From Clostridium fungisolvens (GTDB taxonomy: Bacteria > Bacillota > Clostridia > Clostridiales > Clostridiaceae), in contig NZ_BLZR01000001.1 of the NCBI RefSeq assembly GCF_014193895.1, forward strand, positions 2,914,001-2,978,000: a stretch of 64,000 nt of DNA, read 5' to 3'. Positions 53,927 through 63,684 of the stretch are shown piece after piece. Below the pieces are notes generated by a model. That model searched no databases and was not told the origin of the DNA. It saw only the letters and a program-made list of their open reading frames with translations. Each line of letters begins with the position of its first letter. The stretch's first letter is position 1. The position numbers and the translations under genes were made by a program.

Positions 53927-55699
53927 CTATTCAAATAGATTTATATACCTATCTATCATATCTCCAATTATCATATAGGTATTATCCCAAAAACTCGGAT
54001 TATTTATGTCTATATCAACTATTCTCAGTATAGCGCATAAATCTCCTTTTCCAGAACTCACTAAAAACCTTTCATATTTATTTACAAACTCTTGTCCTTT
54101 ATCTAAATACATGGCATAGAACACCTTAGATAGCAAGTCACCAAAGATATATGGGAAATTATAAAAGTTATTCTCAGCATTATAATATTGAGATTTTGTA
54201 ATCCATGCATACTGGTTCAAATAGCTTTCATCTAAGGTATCCCCAAAAGCTTGCTTCTGAGCATTTATCATAATTTTATTAAGCTCTGTAGCAGTGAGAA
54301 TCTTGTTTTCTCTAGCCTCAAATAATTGCTTTTCGAATATATAACGGCTATACATAACAAGTATATCTCCAATTATGCAATCTAAATCAAATCCTAATAA
54401 TTCTATCAGCAATTTAGCATTTGCATTTTTCATAAGAGCATTATTAACAACGGTTGTACTAAAGATTGAAGGAGTTTCAATTATTGCCATAGGAACTTCT
54501 GTGTTCAGTATACTTTCCTCTCTCATGCAGTAAAAGTGATATCCATGTCCAAGTTCATGAGCTAAGGATAGTACCGAGCTAATATCTTCCGTAAAGTTTG
54601 ATGATACTCTTATCTGCTTTATTGGAAGTAAAGGCATACAAAAGTTTCCTTGAAATTTCTTTGATCTAGCCTCTGCATCTACCCATCCACTTTGGAAAGC
54701 CTTTTCCATGAATTGAGCCATTGGTAGACTAAAGCTTTTAACACTGTCTACGATCAAATCTTTTGCTTCATCTAAAGTAAACTTTTTATTACTGTCTAAC
54801 TTAACACTGGTAGTTTCGTAAAATGGCATTCCTTCTGGGTACCCCATAGCTTTTGCCTTAACCTTATAATATTTTTGAAGTATAGGAAGATTTTCTTGAA
54901 GCTTTGACATCGCAAGCTCTAAGGTGTGTAGATCCATTTTTGACTTTGCAGTAGTTTCTTCAAGCACAGAATCGTATCCTCTAATCTTTGATAGAATTAT
55001 TGCTTCCTGCTTTATGTTATTTAGGCAAGTTGCAGAAATATTTTCTATTGATTTTAAAGCCTCCAGTTCAGCCTTAAATATTCTTTCTTTTTCTTCTTTT
55101 GAGCCATTTGCAAGCATACTTTCTGCTACAGAGAAAGGAACTCTTTCAACTTTATCCTTCACTATAACCTCAACCTGAAGCGAAGAAAACCATTCAAAAT
55201 AAAGATTTCTCCATGCATCGGAGCTAACACTTTTCATTGAAGATATTAGGTATTCTTCCTTATCACCTAATGTGCGCTTAGCTTCATCAGCCTTAGACTT
55301 TATATAGTGTAAATATGCTTTTAATCCCTCCGAACACTCTAGCTCTTCACTATTAAGTTTTACTTCTTTTAACCATTTCTTAAAAACAGCCTCAGCTTCA
55401 AGATATTTAGCATATATCTGATCAACTTGTCCAGCAACTCCTAAGACTTCTTTATCATCTGAGTTAGCATAATATCTTAAATAGCAGTAAGATGTAATCT
55501 TTGTGTAAGTGTTAACTATCTCTTCAGATATCTGAATATATTCTTCTAACTTTTCTATTAAATTCTCTCTATTTATAAAACTACTTTTAGTATGTTCGTT
55601 CAATAAAGCTATATTTTTTTGTAGTAGTTCTAAGTCAGTCCCAAGTTCTTTACAATCAACTGTGCTGTATAAATCCTCTAAATTATAATCTTTAATCAT
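53927..55699 (-). CDS. pepF: Oligoendopeptidase F (peptidase M3)
   Basis: A 590-residue cytoplasmic zinc peptidase. The metal site is HELGH at 381-385 (LSLAHELGHGYHFY), with the third ligand expected in the ETPSIFSTTV segment about 25 residues later. Upstream MPFYETTSVKLD and GNFCMPLLPIKQIRVSSNF and downstream YSRYIFEKQLFEARENKILT are typical of the PepF clade. It cuts peptides of about 7-17 residues, in peptide recycling. ATG at 55699 follows GGGGG. It is a single gene with a short hairpin downstream. Confidence 0.92.
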   Translation of the reverse strand: MIKDYNLEDLYSTVDCKELGTDLELLQKNIALLNEHTKSSFINRENLIEKLEEYIQISEEIVNTYTKITSYCYLRYYANSDDKEVLGVAGQVDQIYAKYLEAEAVFKKWLKEVKLNSEELECSEGLKAYLHYIKSKADEAKRTLGDKEEYLISSMKSVSSDAWRNLYFEWFSSLQVEVIVKDKVERVPFSVAESMLANGSKEEKERIFKAELEALKSIENISATCLNNIKQEAIILSKIRGYDSVLEETTAKSKMDLHTLELAMSKLQENLPILQKYYKVKAKAMGYPEGMPFYETTSVKLDSNKKFTLDEAKDLIVDSVKSFSLPMAQFMEKAFQSGWVDAEARSKKFQGNFCMPLLPIKQIRVSSNFTEDISSVLSLAHELGHGYHFYCMREESILNTEVPMAIIETPSIFSTTVVNNALMKNANAKLLIELLGFDLDCIIGDILVMYSRYIFEKQLFEARENKILTATELNKIMINAQKQAFGDTLDESYLNQYAWITKSQYYNAENNFYNFPYIFGDLLSKVFYAMYLDKGQEFVNKYERFLVSSGKGDLCAILRIVDIDINNPSFWDNTYMIIGDMIDRYINLFE

Positions 55700-56012
55700 T
55701 TTATAGCCCCCTTAATTCCCTTTACCCTTTAATCTTTATTCAATATTATCATTTCTGGATTAATATGTAAAAATAATAAATGTAAATTTGTTATTAGCTA
55801 TTACTATTTTTAGATTTTACACAGAATTTAAAATTAAGTTAATCTTTAGATTCTTTTACCATTTCTTAACACTTTTAGTTTAACGCTATGTTAATATACT
55901 GTTGCCAGAATTTGTATAAGGTTATCATCTTTTTAGAACTTCAATTAAAACTTATGCTAACCAAATGCAATTTATTGGATAAAAACTTTATAAAAGAGAA
56001 GGGGGACTTATA
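55700..56012. other. Divergent intergenic region between pepF and the serine hydrolase gene
   Basis: About 310 bp of AT-rich DNA carrying the promoters for two divergent genes. I see no strong -35/-10 pair, no long hairpin and no gene. Confidence 0.4.
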
Positions 56013-58241
56013 ATGAAAAAGCGGTTATTAGCATTTTCATTAGTGATGCTTTTTTCGGCATCCACAACAACTACAGTTTTTGCTGAAGATATTATTACTG
56101 GAGGAACACCAGCTGCAAAACTTCCGTTTACAAGCATAAAAACGGATTTCCCTACAACTGATCTACCTTTTACGACTATCGATGGTTATAAGGCGCCAAA
56201 GCCAAATATATCTTCACAGCTTAACAAAAAAAATGCACTGGTTAAAAGCTCTTCGGATTCAGCTTATGCTGCCACAAAAGCAGTTGCTGATGAAAAGGCT
56301 TCTGTCATTACTTCTTACTATGGGTGTACAAGCCTTCAATATGCTTTGATAGACAATGGTAAAATCGTACTATCTGGTAATTCAGGATTAGCTTCCGTAG
56401 AGAAAAATACTGCTCCTACAGCTGACACTATGTATGGTATTGGCTCAGTAAGCAAAATGTTTGCCACAACCGCAGTAATGAGTTTAGTAGACAAGGGCAG
56501 AATTAACTTAGATGCTCCAGTTACCCAATATATTAGAGACTTTAAAATGGCAGATGAAAGATATAAAAAGATTACAGTTAGAATGCTTCTAAATCATTCT
56601 TCTGGACTTATGGGATCAAGTTTATCTAATGCATTACTTTTTGGAGATAATGACGCAAGTTCACATGATAATTTCTTAGCACAACTAAGAACTCAGCGTC
56701 TAAAGGCCAATCCAGGTGAATACTCAGTATATTGTAATGATGGCTTTACCTTAGCTGAAATTCTAGTTGAACACGTGACAGGGACAAGCTTTACAAACTA
56801 TATAACAAGAACAATCTTAAATCCACTAAAAATGGAAGACACAAAGACTCCTGTTAGCTCATTTGATAGAGAAAAACTCGCCAAGACCTATGCTAATGGA
56901 ATCTCTAATGCTTTACCAGCTGAGAACTTCCTTGCTATCGGTGCTGGCGGTATTTACTCAAGCGCAGAAGATTTATGTAACTTTGCATCAATCTTCACAA
57001 ACAATTCAAACGGAATTCTTTCAAAGAAATCTCTAAAAGCAATGGAGAACAAAGAATATCTAAGAGGGGTTTGGCCTAAAGATAGTGATAATGTTTTGGG
57101 TTATGGTTTAGGTTGGGATGATGTAAATACCTATCCTTTCAATCAATATAATATAAAAGCTTTATCAAAAGGCGGCGACACACTTTACTACCATACTAAC
57201 TTTACAGTTCTTCCAGATCAAAATATGGCAGTGGCAGTTATAAGCTCCGGTTCCTCCAGCACTTACAATCAAGTAATGGCTCAAGATATACTTCTTGCTG
57301 CATTAAAAGAAAAAGGTGTAATAAATGAAATTAAACCAGATAAAACTTTTCCTGTCTCCGAAAAAGCTACTGTTCCAGCAGAGATAAAAAAATTAGAAGG
57401 CATGTATCTATTATCCTCAGGATTTCTTGATACCAAGGTAGATACGGAAAATGGTACCTTAAGTTTATCCTATCCTCAGATGCCTCAATACGGTACACAG
57501 ACTTTCAATTATACTAAAGATGGTTACTTTGTATCCTCTGATGGCACTGAAAAACTTAAACTAGTAAAGGAAACTAATGGAGAAACCTATCTTGAAGAAG
57601 GGGTATATGCAAATCTTCCTCTTCTTGGACAAACTGCTATAGACTATTATATAGCACAAAAGGAAACCCTTAATACACTTCCAGAAAATATCACTAAAGG
57701 TTGGAATAAAAGAGATGGAAAAAATTATTACCTTTTAAATGAAAAATATTCCTCTATGCTCTATCTCCGTGGATACCCTGTAGCGCAAGTAGGATTTTCA
57801 AAAGGCTTTGAAGGATATCTAGGAGTAAACAAAATTGTAGATAAAAACACTGCTTCTTCTGTATTAGACGGACCAGGCACTATGTCACGAGATCTAGTAG
57901 ACTTTAATTTCTTTAAACTTGGTAAATACGAATATCTAAGTGCTGACGGCAGGCTCTATGTAGAAGGCTCTGCAATAGATACTCTCTCTTCAAATAATGC
58001 TTTCACTTGTAAAATTGATAAAGATGGATTTGCAAAGTGGTATAAGATAGGCAGCGAGTCTGCTGATAAAAAGATTACTGTAAATCTTCCATGCAATTCA
58101 GCCTTTGTAGTTTACGATAGCGATGGTGCATTAGTAAATGATTCATTAGTCACAGGTTCTAACAAAGTTAAATTACCTAAAGATGGAACAATAGTATTCT
58201 TAGGTAACGCACATTCTGAATTTAAGGTTCAGTATAATTAG
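56013..58241 (+). CDS. Secreted serine hydrolase, beta-lactamase/D-Ala-D-Ala carboxypeptidase fold
   Basis: The 742-residue protein has a signal peptide (about 1-24, ending TVFA). The class C beta-lactamase-like domain (about 95-435) has S145-VSK148 (GIGSVSKMF), Y240-CN (VYCNDGFTL) and K386-GG (LSKGGDTLYYH), so the Ser-Lys-Tyr active site is intact. A C-terminal half (about 455-742) of beta-rich segments, as in the long esterase/peptidase members (Pbp4*-like or D-aminopeptidase-like), follows. It probably acts outside the cell on peptidoglycan peptides, D-amino acid peptides or esters. True beta-lactamase activity is unlikely given the KGG motif and length. It starts after AAGGGGGA and ends at a strong terminator. 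Confidence 0.85.
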   Translation: MKKRLLAFSLVMLFSASTTTTVFAEDIITGGTPAAKLPFTSIKTDFPTTDLPFTTIDGYKAPKPNISSQLNKKNALVKSSSDSAYAATKAVADEKASVITSYYGCTSLQYALIDNGKIVLSGNSGLASVEKNTAPTADTMYGIGSVSKMFATTAVMSLVDKGRINLDAPVTQYIRDFKMADERYKKITVRMLLNHSSGLMGSSLSNALLFGDNDASSHDNFLAQLRTQRLKANPGEYSVYCNDGFTLAEILVEHVTGTSFTNYITRTILNPLKMEDTKTPVSSFDREKLAKTYANGISNALPAENFLAIGAGGIYSSAEDLCNFASIFTNNSNGILSKKSLKAMENKEYLRGVWPKDSDNVLGYGLGWDDVNTYPFNQYNIKALSKGGDTLYYHTNFTVLPDQNMAVAVISSGSSSTYNQVMAQDILLAALKEKGVINEIKPDKTFPVSEKATVPAEIKKLEGMYLLSSGFLDTKVDTENGTLSLSYPQMPQYGTQTFNYTKDGYFVSSDGTEKLKLVKETNGETYLEEGVYANLPLLGQTAIDYYIAQKETLNTLPENITKGWNKRDGKNYYLLNEKYSSMLYLRGYPVAQVGFSKGFEGYLGVNKIVDKNTASSVLDGPGTMSRDLVDFNFFKLGKYEYLSADGRLYVEGSAIDTLSSNNAFTCKIDKDGFAKWYKIGSESADKKITVNLPCNSAFVVYDSDGALVNDSLVTGSNKVKLPKDGTIVFLGNAHSEFKVQYN

Positions 58242-58330
58242 AGAGTTCCTTTTGAAACTTATAAAACATTTTATTCCATCACAATTTAATTTATAATTGT
58301 CCAAAATACGCTAACAATACTTTCTATAAA

Positions 58331-58362
58331 AAAGCAGAGGAGATTCTAATCTCTTCTGCTTT
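58331..58362. terminator. Terminator of the serine hydrolase gene
   Basis: AAAGCAGAGGAGATT (58331-58345) pairs with AATCTCTTCTGCTTT (58348-58362), one mismatch, with A and T runs outside. Beyond it, 58363-58600 holds no gene; CTTGTGGCTATACAGT at 58495-58510 also occurs at 46851-46866. Confidence 0.85.
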
Positions 58363-58617
58363 TTTAATGTTTAGGAATGCCTAATGAAATCAGATCCTAC
58401 GAAAAGTACAATAAAAATAACCTGTCTTTTTCCTAGAAAACTATAAAATTTTCAACTTAGCTAAACATAGGTATTTCAATGGTTTTAAAAGTCTCTTGTG
58501 GCTATACAGTAAAAAATATTACGGCATTTATGATAATGCAAAATAGATAAATCCACTTAACATTAATAACAATATACTATAGCCTAACCTACATTTAAAA
58601 AATATTTTTTCACCCCA

Positions 58618-58666
58618 TTGACCGAATCGGTTTATAGAGTTACAATTAAATAAACCGATTCGGTTT
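58618..58666 (+). promoter_or_regulatory. Promoter with two TetR operators
   Basis: TTGACC (58618-58623) and TACAAT (58641-58646) are 17 bp apart. Palindrome ACCGAATCGGT (58621-58631) overlaps the -35, and AAACCGATTCGGTTT (58652-58666) lies just after the -10; both share ACCGAwTCGGTTTATA. Centre spacing is 33 bp. The arrangement is typical of TetR autorepression and should also control the ABC genes downstream if they are co-transcribed. Confidence 0.8.
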
Positions 58667-58689
58667 ATAGCAATTGTGAGGTGGTGTTT

Positions 58690-59304
58690 TTGGAAAAATT
58701 TAAAAACTTACCAAAGGAAAAGCAGGATACAATTATTAATGCAGCCCTAAAAATTTTCGGATCAAATGGTTATAAAAAAGCTTCAGTTAATGATATTGCT
58801 TCTGCTGCTGGTATTTCTAAGGCCATGGTATTTCACTATTTTGGTACAAAAAAAGCCTTTTACCTTTACCTAATTGAGCTTTGCGGAAATATCGTTATGA
58901 ATGAGATTATTAATAGATTTGATACTACAGTCACTGACTTTTTTGACAGAATCAAAATGACTACTGAAATAGAACTTTCTGTTATGAAGCAGTACACTGC
59001 TATTCCTACTTTTTTAACAAGTATGTATTTTGAAGCTGATGAAGAAGTTAAGGATGACATCAAATCTATCATTGCTCAAGGAGATGGCTTTAGAGAAAAG
59101 ATAGCCTTTGAAGGTATAGATTTGTCAAAATTTAAAGAATCAGTTGATCTTAAAGTTGTTATGAAAATGCTTACTTGGATGACTGATGGCTTTATGAATC
59201 AGTTTTCAGGTAAAACAGATGTAGATTTCGAAGATATCTGCAACGAATTTTACGATTGTATGGACATGCTAAGAAAGAACTTTTATAAGGAAGAATATTT
59301 ATAG
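58690..59304 (+). CDS. TetR-family repressor of the adjacent ABC exporter
   Basis: The 204-residue protein begins MEKFKNLPKEKQDTIINAALKIFGSNGYKKASVNDIASAAGISKAMVFHYFGTKKAFYLYLIELC, a full TetR helix-turn-helix. The rest is the ligand/dimer domain. I start at TTG 58690, six bases after GAGGTG; in-frame GTG codons at 58681 and 58684 lie within that site. Two operators cover its own promoter. It lies 250 bp upstream of, and on the same strand as, an ABC exporter operon, the probable second target. The inducer is unknown. Confidence 0.88.
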   Translation: MEKFKNLPKEKQDTIINAALKIFGSNGYKKASVNDIASAAGISKAMVFHYFGTKKAFYLYLIELCGNIVMNEIINRFDTTVTDFFDRIKMTTEIELSVMKQYTAIPTFLTSMYFEADEEVKDDIKSIIAQGDGFREKIAFEGIDLSKFKESVDLKVVMKMLTWMTDGFMNQFSGKTDVDFEDICNEFYDCMDMLRKNFYKEEYL

Positions 59305-59342
59305 TGCATAAATACTAAATACATATTAAAGATGTAATACTT

Positions 59343-59510
59343 AAATCTAAAAAATAATGTTTTAAATTTCTCTTGCTTCTGAGAGAAAGCTTTAAAAATA
59401 TAACTTTTATTATAAAGTGGTACATCAATAAAGATTTCCTATGTATATGCTTAATTTGTACTTATTCTATAATCGCGGCTTCTGTTTATGCTAGGAGATC
59501 TATAAATATT
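59343..59510. repeat. Degenerate family B (copy 9) followed by a degenerate family A element
   Basis: AATGTTTTAAATTTCTCT...AGAGAAAGCTTTAAAAATA then TATTATAAAGTGGTACATC is the right two-thirds of a family B unit (to about 59431). Directly after it GATTTCCTATG...CTTAATTTGTAC...ATCGCGGCTTCTG...CTAGGAGATCT follows the family A layout. Both are worn. They fill the gap between the TetR gene and the ABC ATPase gene. Confidence 0.55.
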
Positions 59511-59551
59511 AAAAATTAATTTATACTATTAAAATTTAGGAGGCTTCAATT

Positions 59552-60433
59552 ATGAATGTGATTGAAATTAACAATCTTACAAAACAATATGGTAAGTCTA
59601 GAGGTATCATTGATGTTAATCTAAATATTGAAGAAGGAGAAATCTTCGGTTTCATTGGACCAAATGGTGCTGGAAAGTCCACTACTATTAGAACACTTCT
59701 AGGACTTATATATCCTACCAGTGGAAGTGCAACTATATTCGGGAAAAATTGTATTGATAATCCTGAAGTAAGACAATCCCTAGGTTATCTTCCATCAGAA
59801 GTTTTCTATTACGATAACATGAGAGTTATAGATCTATTAAAATACTCTGCAAGCTTTTACAAAAAAGACTGTACGAAAAGAATACATGAGCTTGCCGAAA
59901 TTATGGATTTAGATTTAAAAAAGAAGATAGATGACCTTTCCTTTGGTAACAAGAAAAAGGTCGGTATCGTACAAGGACTTTTACACGAACCAAAGTTAAT
60001 CATATTAGATGAACCAACCAGCGGTCTTGACCCGTTAATGCAGCAAAGATTTTTTGAGCTTATTAAAGAAGAAAATAAAAAAGGTGCAACTGTATTCTTC
60101 TCTTCTCATATTTTAGGTGAAGTTCAAAAGATGTGTGACCGTGTAGCTTTTATAAAAGATGGTAAGATAATTAAGCTAGAAAAAATGAGTACTCTACAAG
60201 AAAATAACTATAAAAAAATAAGCATAGAAGCTAAATCAGGAATTAAAAAAGATGACTTCAATATTAATGGCATAAACAACCTTAACATAGAAGGAAATAC
60301 TGCTAATTTCATTTTTAAGGGCAATATTAACTCAATTACTAAGAAGCTTTCTGAAATAGATCTAAGTAATATATCCATTGTGGAACCAGATTTAGAGGAA
60401 ATCTTTATGCACTATTATAATAAGGAGGATTAG
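59552..60433 (+). CDS. ABC transporter ATPase
   Basis: A 293-residue ATPase with Walker A GPNGAGKSTT (about 38-47), Q loop GYLPSE, signature LSFGNKKKVGIV (a variant of LSGGQ), Walker B LIILDEPTSGLD and switch SSHILGEV. A C-terminal tail of about 75 residues follows (KKISIEAKSG...DLEEIFMHYY), as in exporters of the CcmA/BcrA class. ATG after AGGAGG. The permease gene starts four bases past its stop codon, so the three genes at 59552-62072 are one operon. Probably a drug, peptide or lipid exporter under TetR control. Confidence 0.92.
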   Translation: MNVIEINNLTKQYGKSRGIIDVNLNIEEGEIFGFIGPNGAGKSTTIRTLLGLIYPTSGSATIFGKNCIDNPEVRQSLGYLPSEVFYYDNMRVIDLLKYSASFYKKDCTKRIHELAEIMDLDLKKKIDDLSFGNKKKVGIVQGLLHEPKLIILDEPTSGLDPLMQQRFFELIKEENKKGATVFFSSHILGEVQKMCDRVAFIKDGKIIKLEKMSTLQENNYKKISIEAKSGIKKDDFNINGINNLNIEGNTANFIFKGNINSITKKLSEIDLSNISIVEPDLEEIFMHYYNKED

Positions 60434-60437
60434 AACT

Positions 60438-61238
60438 ATGAATATGTTTCTACATGAGCTAAAATCTCTCCGAAAAACAACAATTATATGGACGGTTTCT
60501 CTAGTTGCTTTACTTGCACTATATCTTTCCATATATCCTGGTATGGCAAAAGATGCAACAGATTTTAAGGCCTTACTGGGAAACTATCCTGCACCTGTTA
60601 GAGCTATTCTAGGTATTAATCTTGACACTATTACCTCTATCTTAGGATTTTATTCAATGATATTTTCCTTTATTGTAGTTTTCGGTGCTGTTCAAGCCAT
60701 GAATCTTGGAGTTTCAATATTATCAAGAGAAGCTAGAGAAAGAACCGCTGATTTCCTACTGGTAAAACCAGTGTCACGTACATCCATTGTAACTGCAAAA
60801 CTTTTAGCAGCTTTCACTGATATTGTTATTACAAATGTGATTTTCTTAGCTGTCTCTTTCATCATGGCAAATGCGGTTAAAACCTCAGATTTTGATTTAA
60901 AAGCATTTTTCTTAATTAACCTTACACTATTTTTTATCCAAGTTATATTCCTTGCAATTGGAATGATTTGTTCAGTATTTTTCAAGAAGCTTAAAAACAT
61001 TCTTCCTTTATCACTGGGAGTAGTTTTTGGACTTTACATGGTAGGAGCACTTATTGCTACTGGAAAAGACGTGGACGCTACTCGTTACATCTCTCCTTTT
61101 AGGTATTTTGATATTCCTTATATCATTAAGAACTCAAGCTATGAATTTTCATATATGATTACTGGAATAGCCATCGTAGTTATTTCTATAATTGTAAGCT
61201 ATATCGTTTATAACAAAAAGGATATCCATGCAGTGTAA
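60438..61238 (+). CDS. ABC-2 type permease subunit 1
   Basis: A 266-residue permease with six membrane helices: MFLHELKSLRKTTIIWTVSLVALLALYLSIYP at the start, then ILSREARERTADFLLVKPVSRTSIVTAKLLAAF, the coupling segment conserved in this ABC-2 group, and a C-terminal helix ending in YNKKDIHAV. The ribosome binding site AAGGAGG overlaps the end of the ATPase gene. It is about 30 percent identical by eye to the next permease, so the two probably form a heterodimeric channel. Confidence 0.9.
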   Translation: MNMFLHELKSLRKTTIIWTVSLVALLALYLSIYPGMAKDATDFKALLGNYPAPVRAILGINLDTITSILGFYSMIFSFIVVFGAVQAMNLGVSILSREARERTADFLLVKPVSRTSIVTAKLLAAFTDIVITNVIFLAVSFIMANAVKTSDFDLKAFFLINLTLFFIQVIFLAIGMICSVFFKKLKNILPLSLGVVFGLYMVGALIATGKDVDATRYISPFRYFDIPYIIKNSSYEFSYMITGIAIVVISIIVSYIVYNKKDIHAV

Positions 61239-61277
61239 GCTTAATGCACTTGGATTTAATTATAAGGAGGTTTAATT

Positions 61278-62072
61278 ATGAATATTTTTATAAGAGAATT
61301 AAAAGCTAACAGAAAAGCTCTTATAATCTGGAGCATATGTATGGTTTTACTGGTCGTTAGCGGTATGGCGAAATATACAGCCTATTCAAGCGGTGGTTCT
61401 GCTGGTGATGTTATTAATAAAATGCCCTTTACTTTAAAGGCGTTACTAGGAATAGGTGCTTTTGATGTTGCTAGTATGGGTGGCTTCTTCGCATTCTTAT
61501 TTCTTTATATCGAAATAACAGTGGCTATTCATGCCGTACTCTTAGGAAACGGCATTATAGCAAAGGAAGAAAGAGATAAAACCACAGAGTTTTTAATCGT
61601 TAAACCGGTTTCTAGATCTACAATAATAACTTCAAAGCTTCTTGCAGCTTTAGTAAATATAGTTATTATTAATTTAATCACTTTGGTTTCTTCAATAGCC
61701 ATGGTAGGCGTATATAATAAAGGAAAATCTATTAATGGTGAAATATTTACATTCTTCATTAGTATGTTTATCATTCAACTGCTTTTCCTTTCACTTGGCG
61801 CTTTATTATCAGCTTTTATGAAAAAAGCTAAAGTATCAGGTTCAGTTGCCACTTCCATACTGCTATTTTCCTTTGTAATATCAAAGATAACTGACATAAC
61901 AGATCGTATGAATTTTTTAAATGTACTTTCTCCTTTTAAATACTTTAGTTATGTAGACATCGTGAACGGAAACGGCTTAAACTACGTAATAGTTATTATA
62001 ACAATTGTAATGATAGCATTATTCTCTATACTTACTTATTTCTTCTATAATAAAAGAGACTTATCTGTTTAA
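61278..62072 (+). CDS. ABC-2 type permease subunit 2
   Basis: The 264-residue permease repeats the pattern of its neighbour: MNIFIRELKANRKALIIWSICMVLLVVSGM at the start, IIAKEERDKTTEFLIVKPVSRSTIITSKLLAALVNIV in the middle, and a C-terminal YNKRDLSV. Six helices. It starts after AAGGAGG, 39 bases past the first permease, and the operon ends at a strong terminator. It likely arose by duplication of the upstream permease gene. Confidence 0.9.
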   Translation: MNIFIRELKANRKALIIWSICMVLLVVSGMAKYTAYSSGGSAGDVINKMPFTLKALLGIGAFDVASMGGFFAFLFLYIEITVAIHAVLLGNGIIAKEERDKTTEFLIVKPVSRSTIITSKLLAALVNIVIINLITLVSSIAMVGVYNKGKSINGEIFTFFISMFIIQLLFLSLGALLSAFMKKAKVSGSVATSILLFSFVISKITDITDRMNFLNVLSPFKYFSYVDIVNGNGLNYVIVIITIVMIALFSILTYFFYNKRDLSV

Positions 62073-62181
62073 GTTATAAATACAGCAATCATGGTGTTGG
62101 AATTAAGGGATAACTTCTTAATATATTAATTAGTTTGTTTAAAATCTAATTTAAGCAGTAATATTATATAAAGACAAAATT

Positions 62182-62218
62182 AAAATGAGCCCTGCACTTT
62201 AAATGCAGGACTCATTTT
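62182..62218 (+). terminator. Terminator of the ABC exporter operon
   Basis: AAAATGAGCCCTGCA (62182-62196) pairs with TGCAGGACTCATTTT (62204-62218), one mismatch, then GTATTTTTC. Region 62219-62371 has no supported gene. Confidence 0.85.
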
Positions 62219-62371
62219 GTATTTTTCATATACACATATCTTTATATACATGCAAAACGCTATCATTAATATGGCTAAACATTTTGAAGAGATATATCTT
62301 TTTATTTTTAAATAAAACTAGTGAATCTTATATGTTCTAATCAGAAATACAAGTTCTATATTTTAATCTAG

Positions 62372-62680
62372 TTACTTAGTAGACCTAAGAATTATTCCAT
62401 TCTTAAATCCACCACGTTCCTCTCTCTTTTTATTTCTTGCTTTTAAAAGATCCTCTTCACCATACCCCAGTGAATCAGCAAGTCCAAACAACACTTCCAT
62501 AACATCAGCGAGTTCTTCAATGTTTTTATCTTCTAAAAACTCATTAACCTCTTCTTTAAGTTTTTCTTCTAGAAGTTCATATTTCCTATCCTTTGGTGCT
62601 ATTTCTATATCACATTCTTTTCCCTGCTGCTTTATGATTTCAGGAATCTTATCTCTTACTAATTTGTTGTATACCTTCAT
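62372..62680 (-). CDS. MazG-like nucleoside/phosphoribosyl-ATP pyrophosphohydrolase
   Basis: The 102-residue protein begins MKVYNKLVRDKIPEIIKQQGK, typical of this small house-cleaning family. The metal site is EEKLKEEVNEFLEDKNIEELADVMEVL, following the MazG EExxE...ExxD pattern, all on an all-helical fold. It probably hydrolyses non-canonical or excess nucleoside triphosphates to monophosphates and pyrophosphate. It is not part of a histidine operon, so a HisE role is unlikely. ATG at 62680 follows GAGGTG. It stands alone between the ABC operon and the HAAS gene. Confidence 0.88.
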   Translation of the reverse strand: MKVYNKLVRDKIPEIIKQQGKECDIEIAPKDRKYELLEEKLKEEVNEFLEDKNIEELADVMEVLFGLADSLGYGEEDLLKARNKKREERGGFKNGIILRSTK

Positions 62681-62961
62681 TTTAAAGCACCTCTTAAAAT
62701 AATCTCTATTCTTAACTGTCTCCTACACTCTCATTTAATACTTACTCCATAACCCTAGGAAACCCCCTTCATAAGACTAATATCTCGTATATGACTTCTT
62801 TTAAAATTACCTATCTATCTATTCATTTAAATATATAATCATCTGATTTTTTAATTATAAAATCATATAATTATATATTTGTTTAATTATAAAATTATAT
62901 AAATATATAGGAAACATGAGACTTTAGGAGAATTGAGCAACCTATACTCTTCCTAACAAAC
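62681..62961. other. AT-rich intergenic region with repeated ATAATTAT-like words
   Basis: About 280 bp. From 62820 to 62910 words such as TTTAATTATAAAATCATATA recur two or three times with small changes. No gene, clear promoter or terminator is seen; the simple repeats probably come from slippage. Confidence 0.4.
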
Positions 62962-63684
62962 TTAATTAATTTTTATTCCGTTCTTATCTATCTTAATACC
63001 AGGCATGCTTATTCCATTGCTGTCTATTTTAATGCCTGGCATACTTATTCCATTGTCACCGATTTTTATTCCTGGCGCCTGTATTCCATCATCATTAATC
63101 TTAATACCAGGTGTACTTATACCTTCATCGTCTATCTTAAATTCGGGCCCGCTTATTCCATTTGAATCAATGGCAACATCTTGTGCATTGATTCCATCAT
63201 CATTAATTGTTAATCCAGGCATGCTGATGCCTTCTTTATCAATGCTTACTCCATCTCCATGAATGCCTGACTGATCGATATTTTTATCACCAATCTTAAT
63301 CTGATTCACTGAAGTATTTTCAACAATGCCTCTATGAACAGAAAATAGTGAATGAACTGTGAAAATCATTAGAATTATTCCAGCAGCTACCATAAAGACA
63401 CCTGCTGGCTTTAGCAACCTACTGTTACTATTATATACAGGTGTTGCCTTCATAATCTCTTTTTTATTCACAATGAGTTTATTTTCATTTTTATAGTCAG
63501 GTATATAGCTACTTGCAATTTCTTTTGGGTTTCCTAGTTCCATGCATATTACTTCTTCCGTCTTTCCATTTCCCATTGCTATCCTAAAATGCTCTTCGTA
63601 ATCGTATAATATCTCTTTCCGCTCAGCTTCTGATACTTTATCTAGTCCTCTTTCCATCTCACTCATAAATTCATCTTTTCTCAT
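62962..63684 (-). CDS. HAAS-domain membrane protein with 11-residue tandem repeats
   Basis: The 240-residue protein has an N-terminal HAAS (DUF1700-like) helical domain (about 1-65, with [33 protein letters not shown] and [10 protein letters not shown]), a membrane helix (about 94-113), and about ten 11-residue repeats (about 127-240) on the pattern I-x-x-x-G-I-x-x-P-G-I-K, for example [11 protein letters not shown]. These would form a beta-solenoid rod outside the membrane. HAAS domains act as adaptors that bind PadR-type regulators. It overlaps the PadR gene by four bases (ATGA). Confidence 0.8.
   Translation of the reverse strand: MRKDEFMSEMERGLDKVSEAERKEILYDYEEHFRIAMGNGKTEEVICMELGNPKEIASSYIPDYKNENKLIVNKKEIMKATPVYNSNSRLLKPAGVFMVAAGIILMIFTVHSLFSVHRGIVENTSVNQIKIGDKNIDQSGIHGDGVSIDKEGISMPGLTINDDGINAQDVAIDSNGISGPEFKIDDEGISTPGIKINDDGIQAPGIKIGDNGISMPGIKIDSNGISMPGIKIDKNGIKIN

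Noticed and set aside
62820..62910. AT-rich repeated words as an origin-like or partition site
   Set aside because: They are simple imperfect AT repeats with no DnaA boxes or defined iterons.
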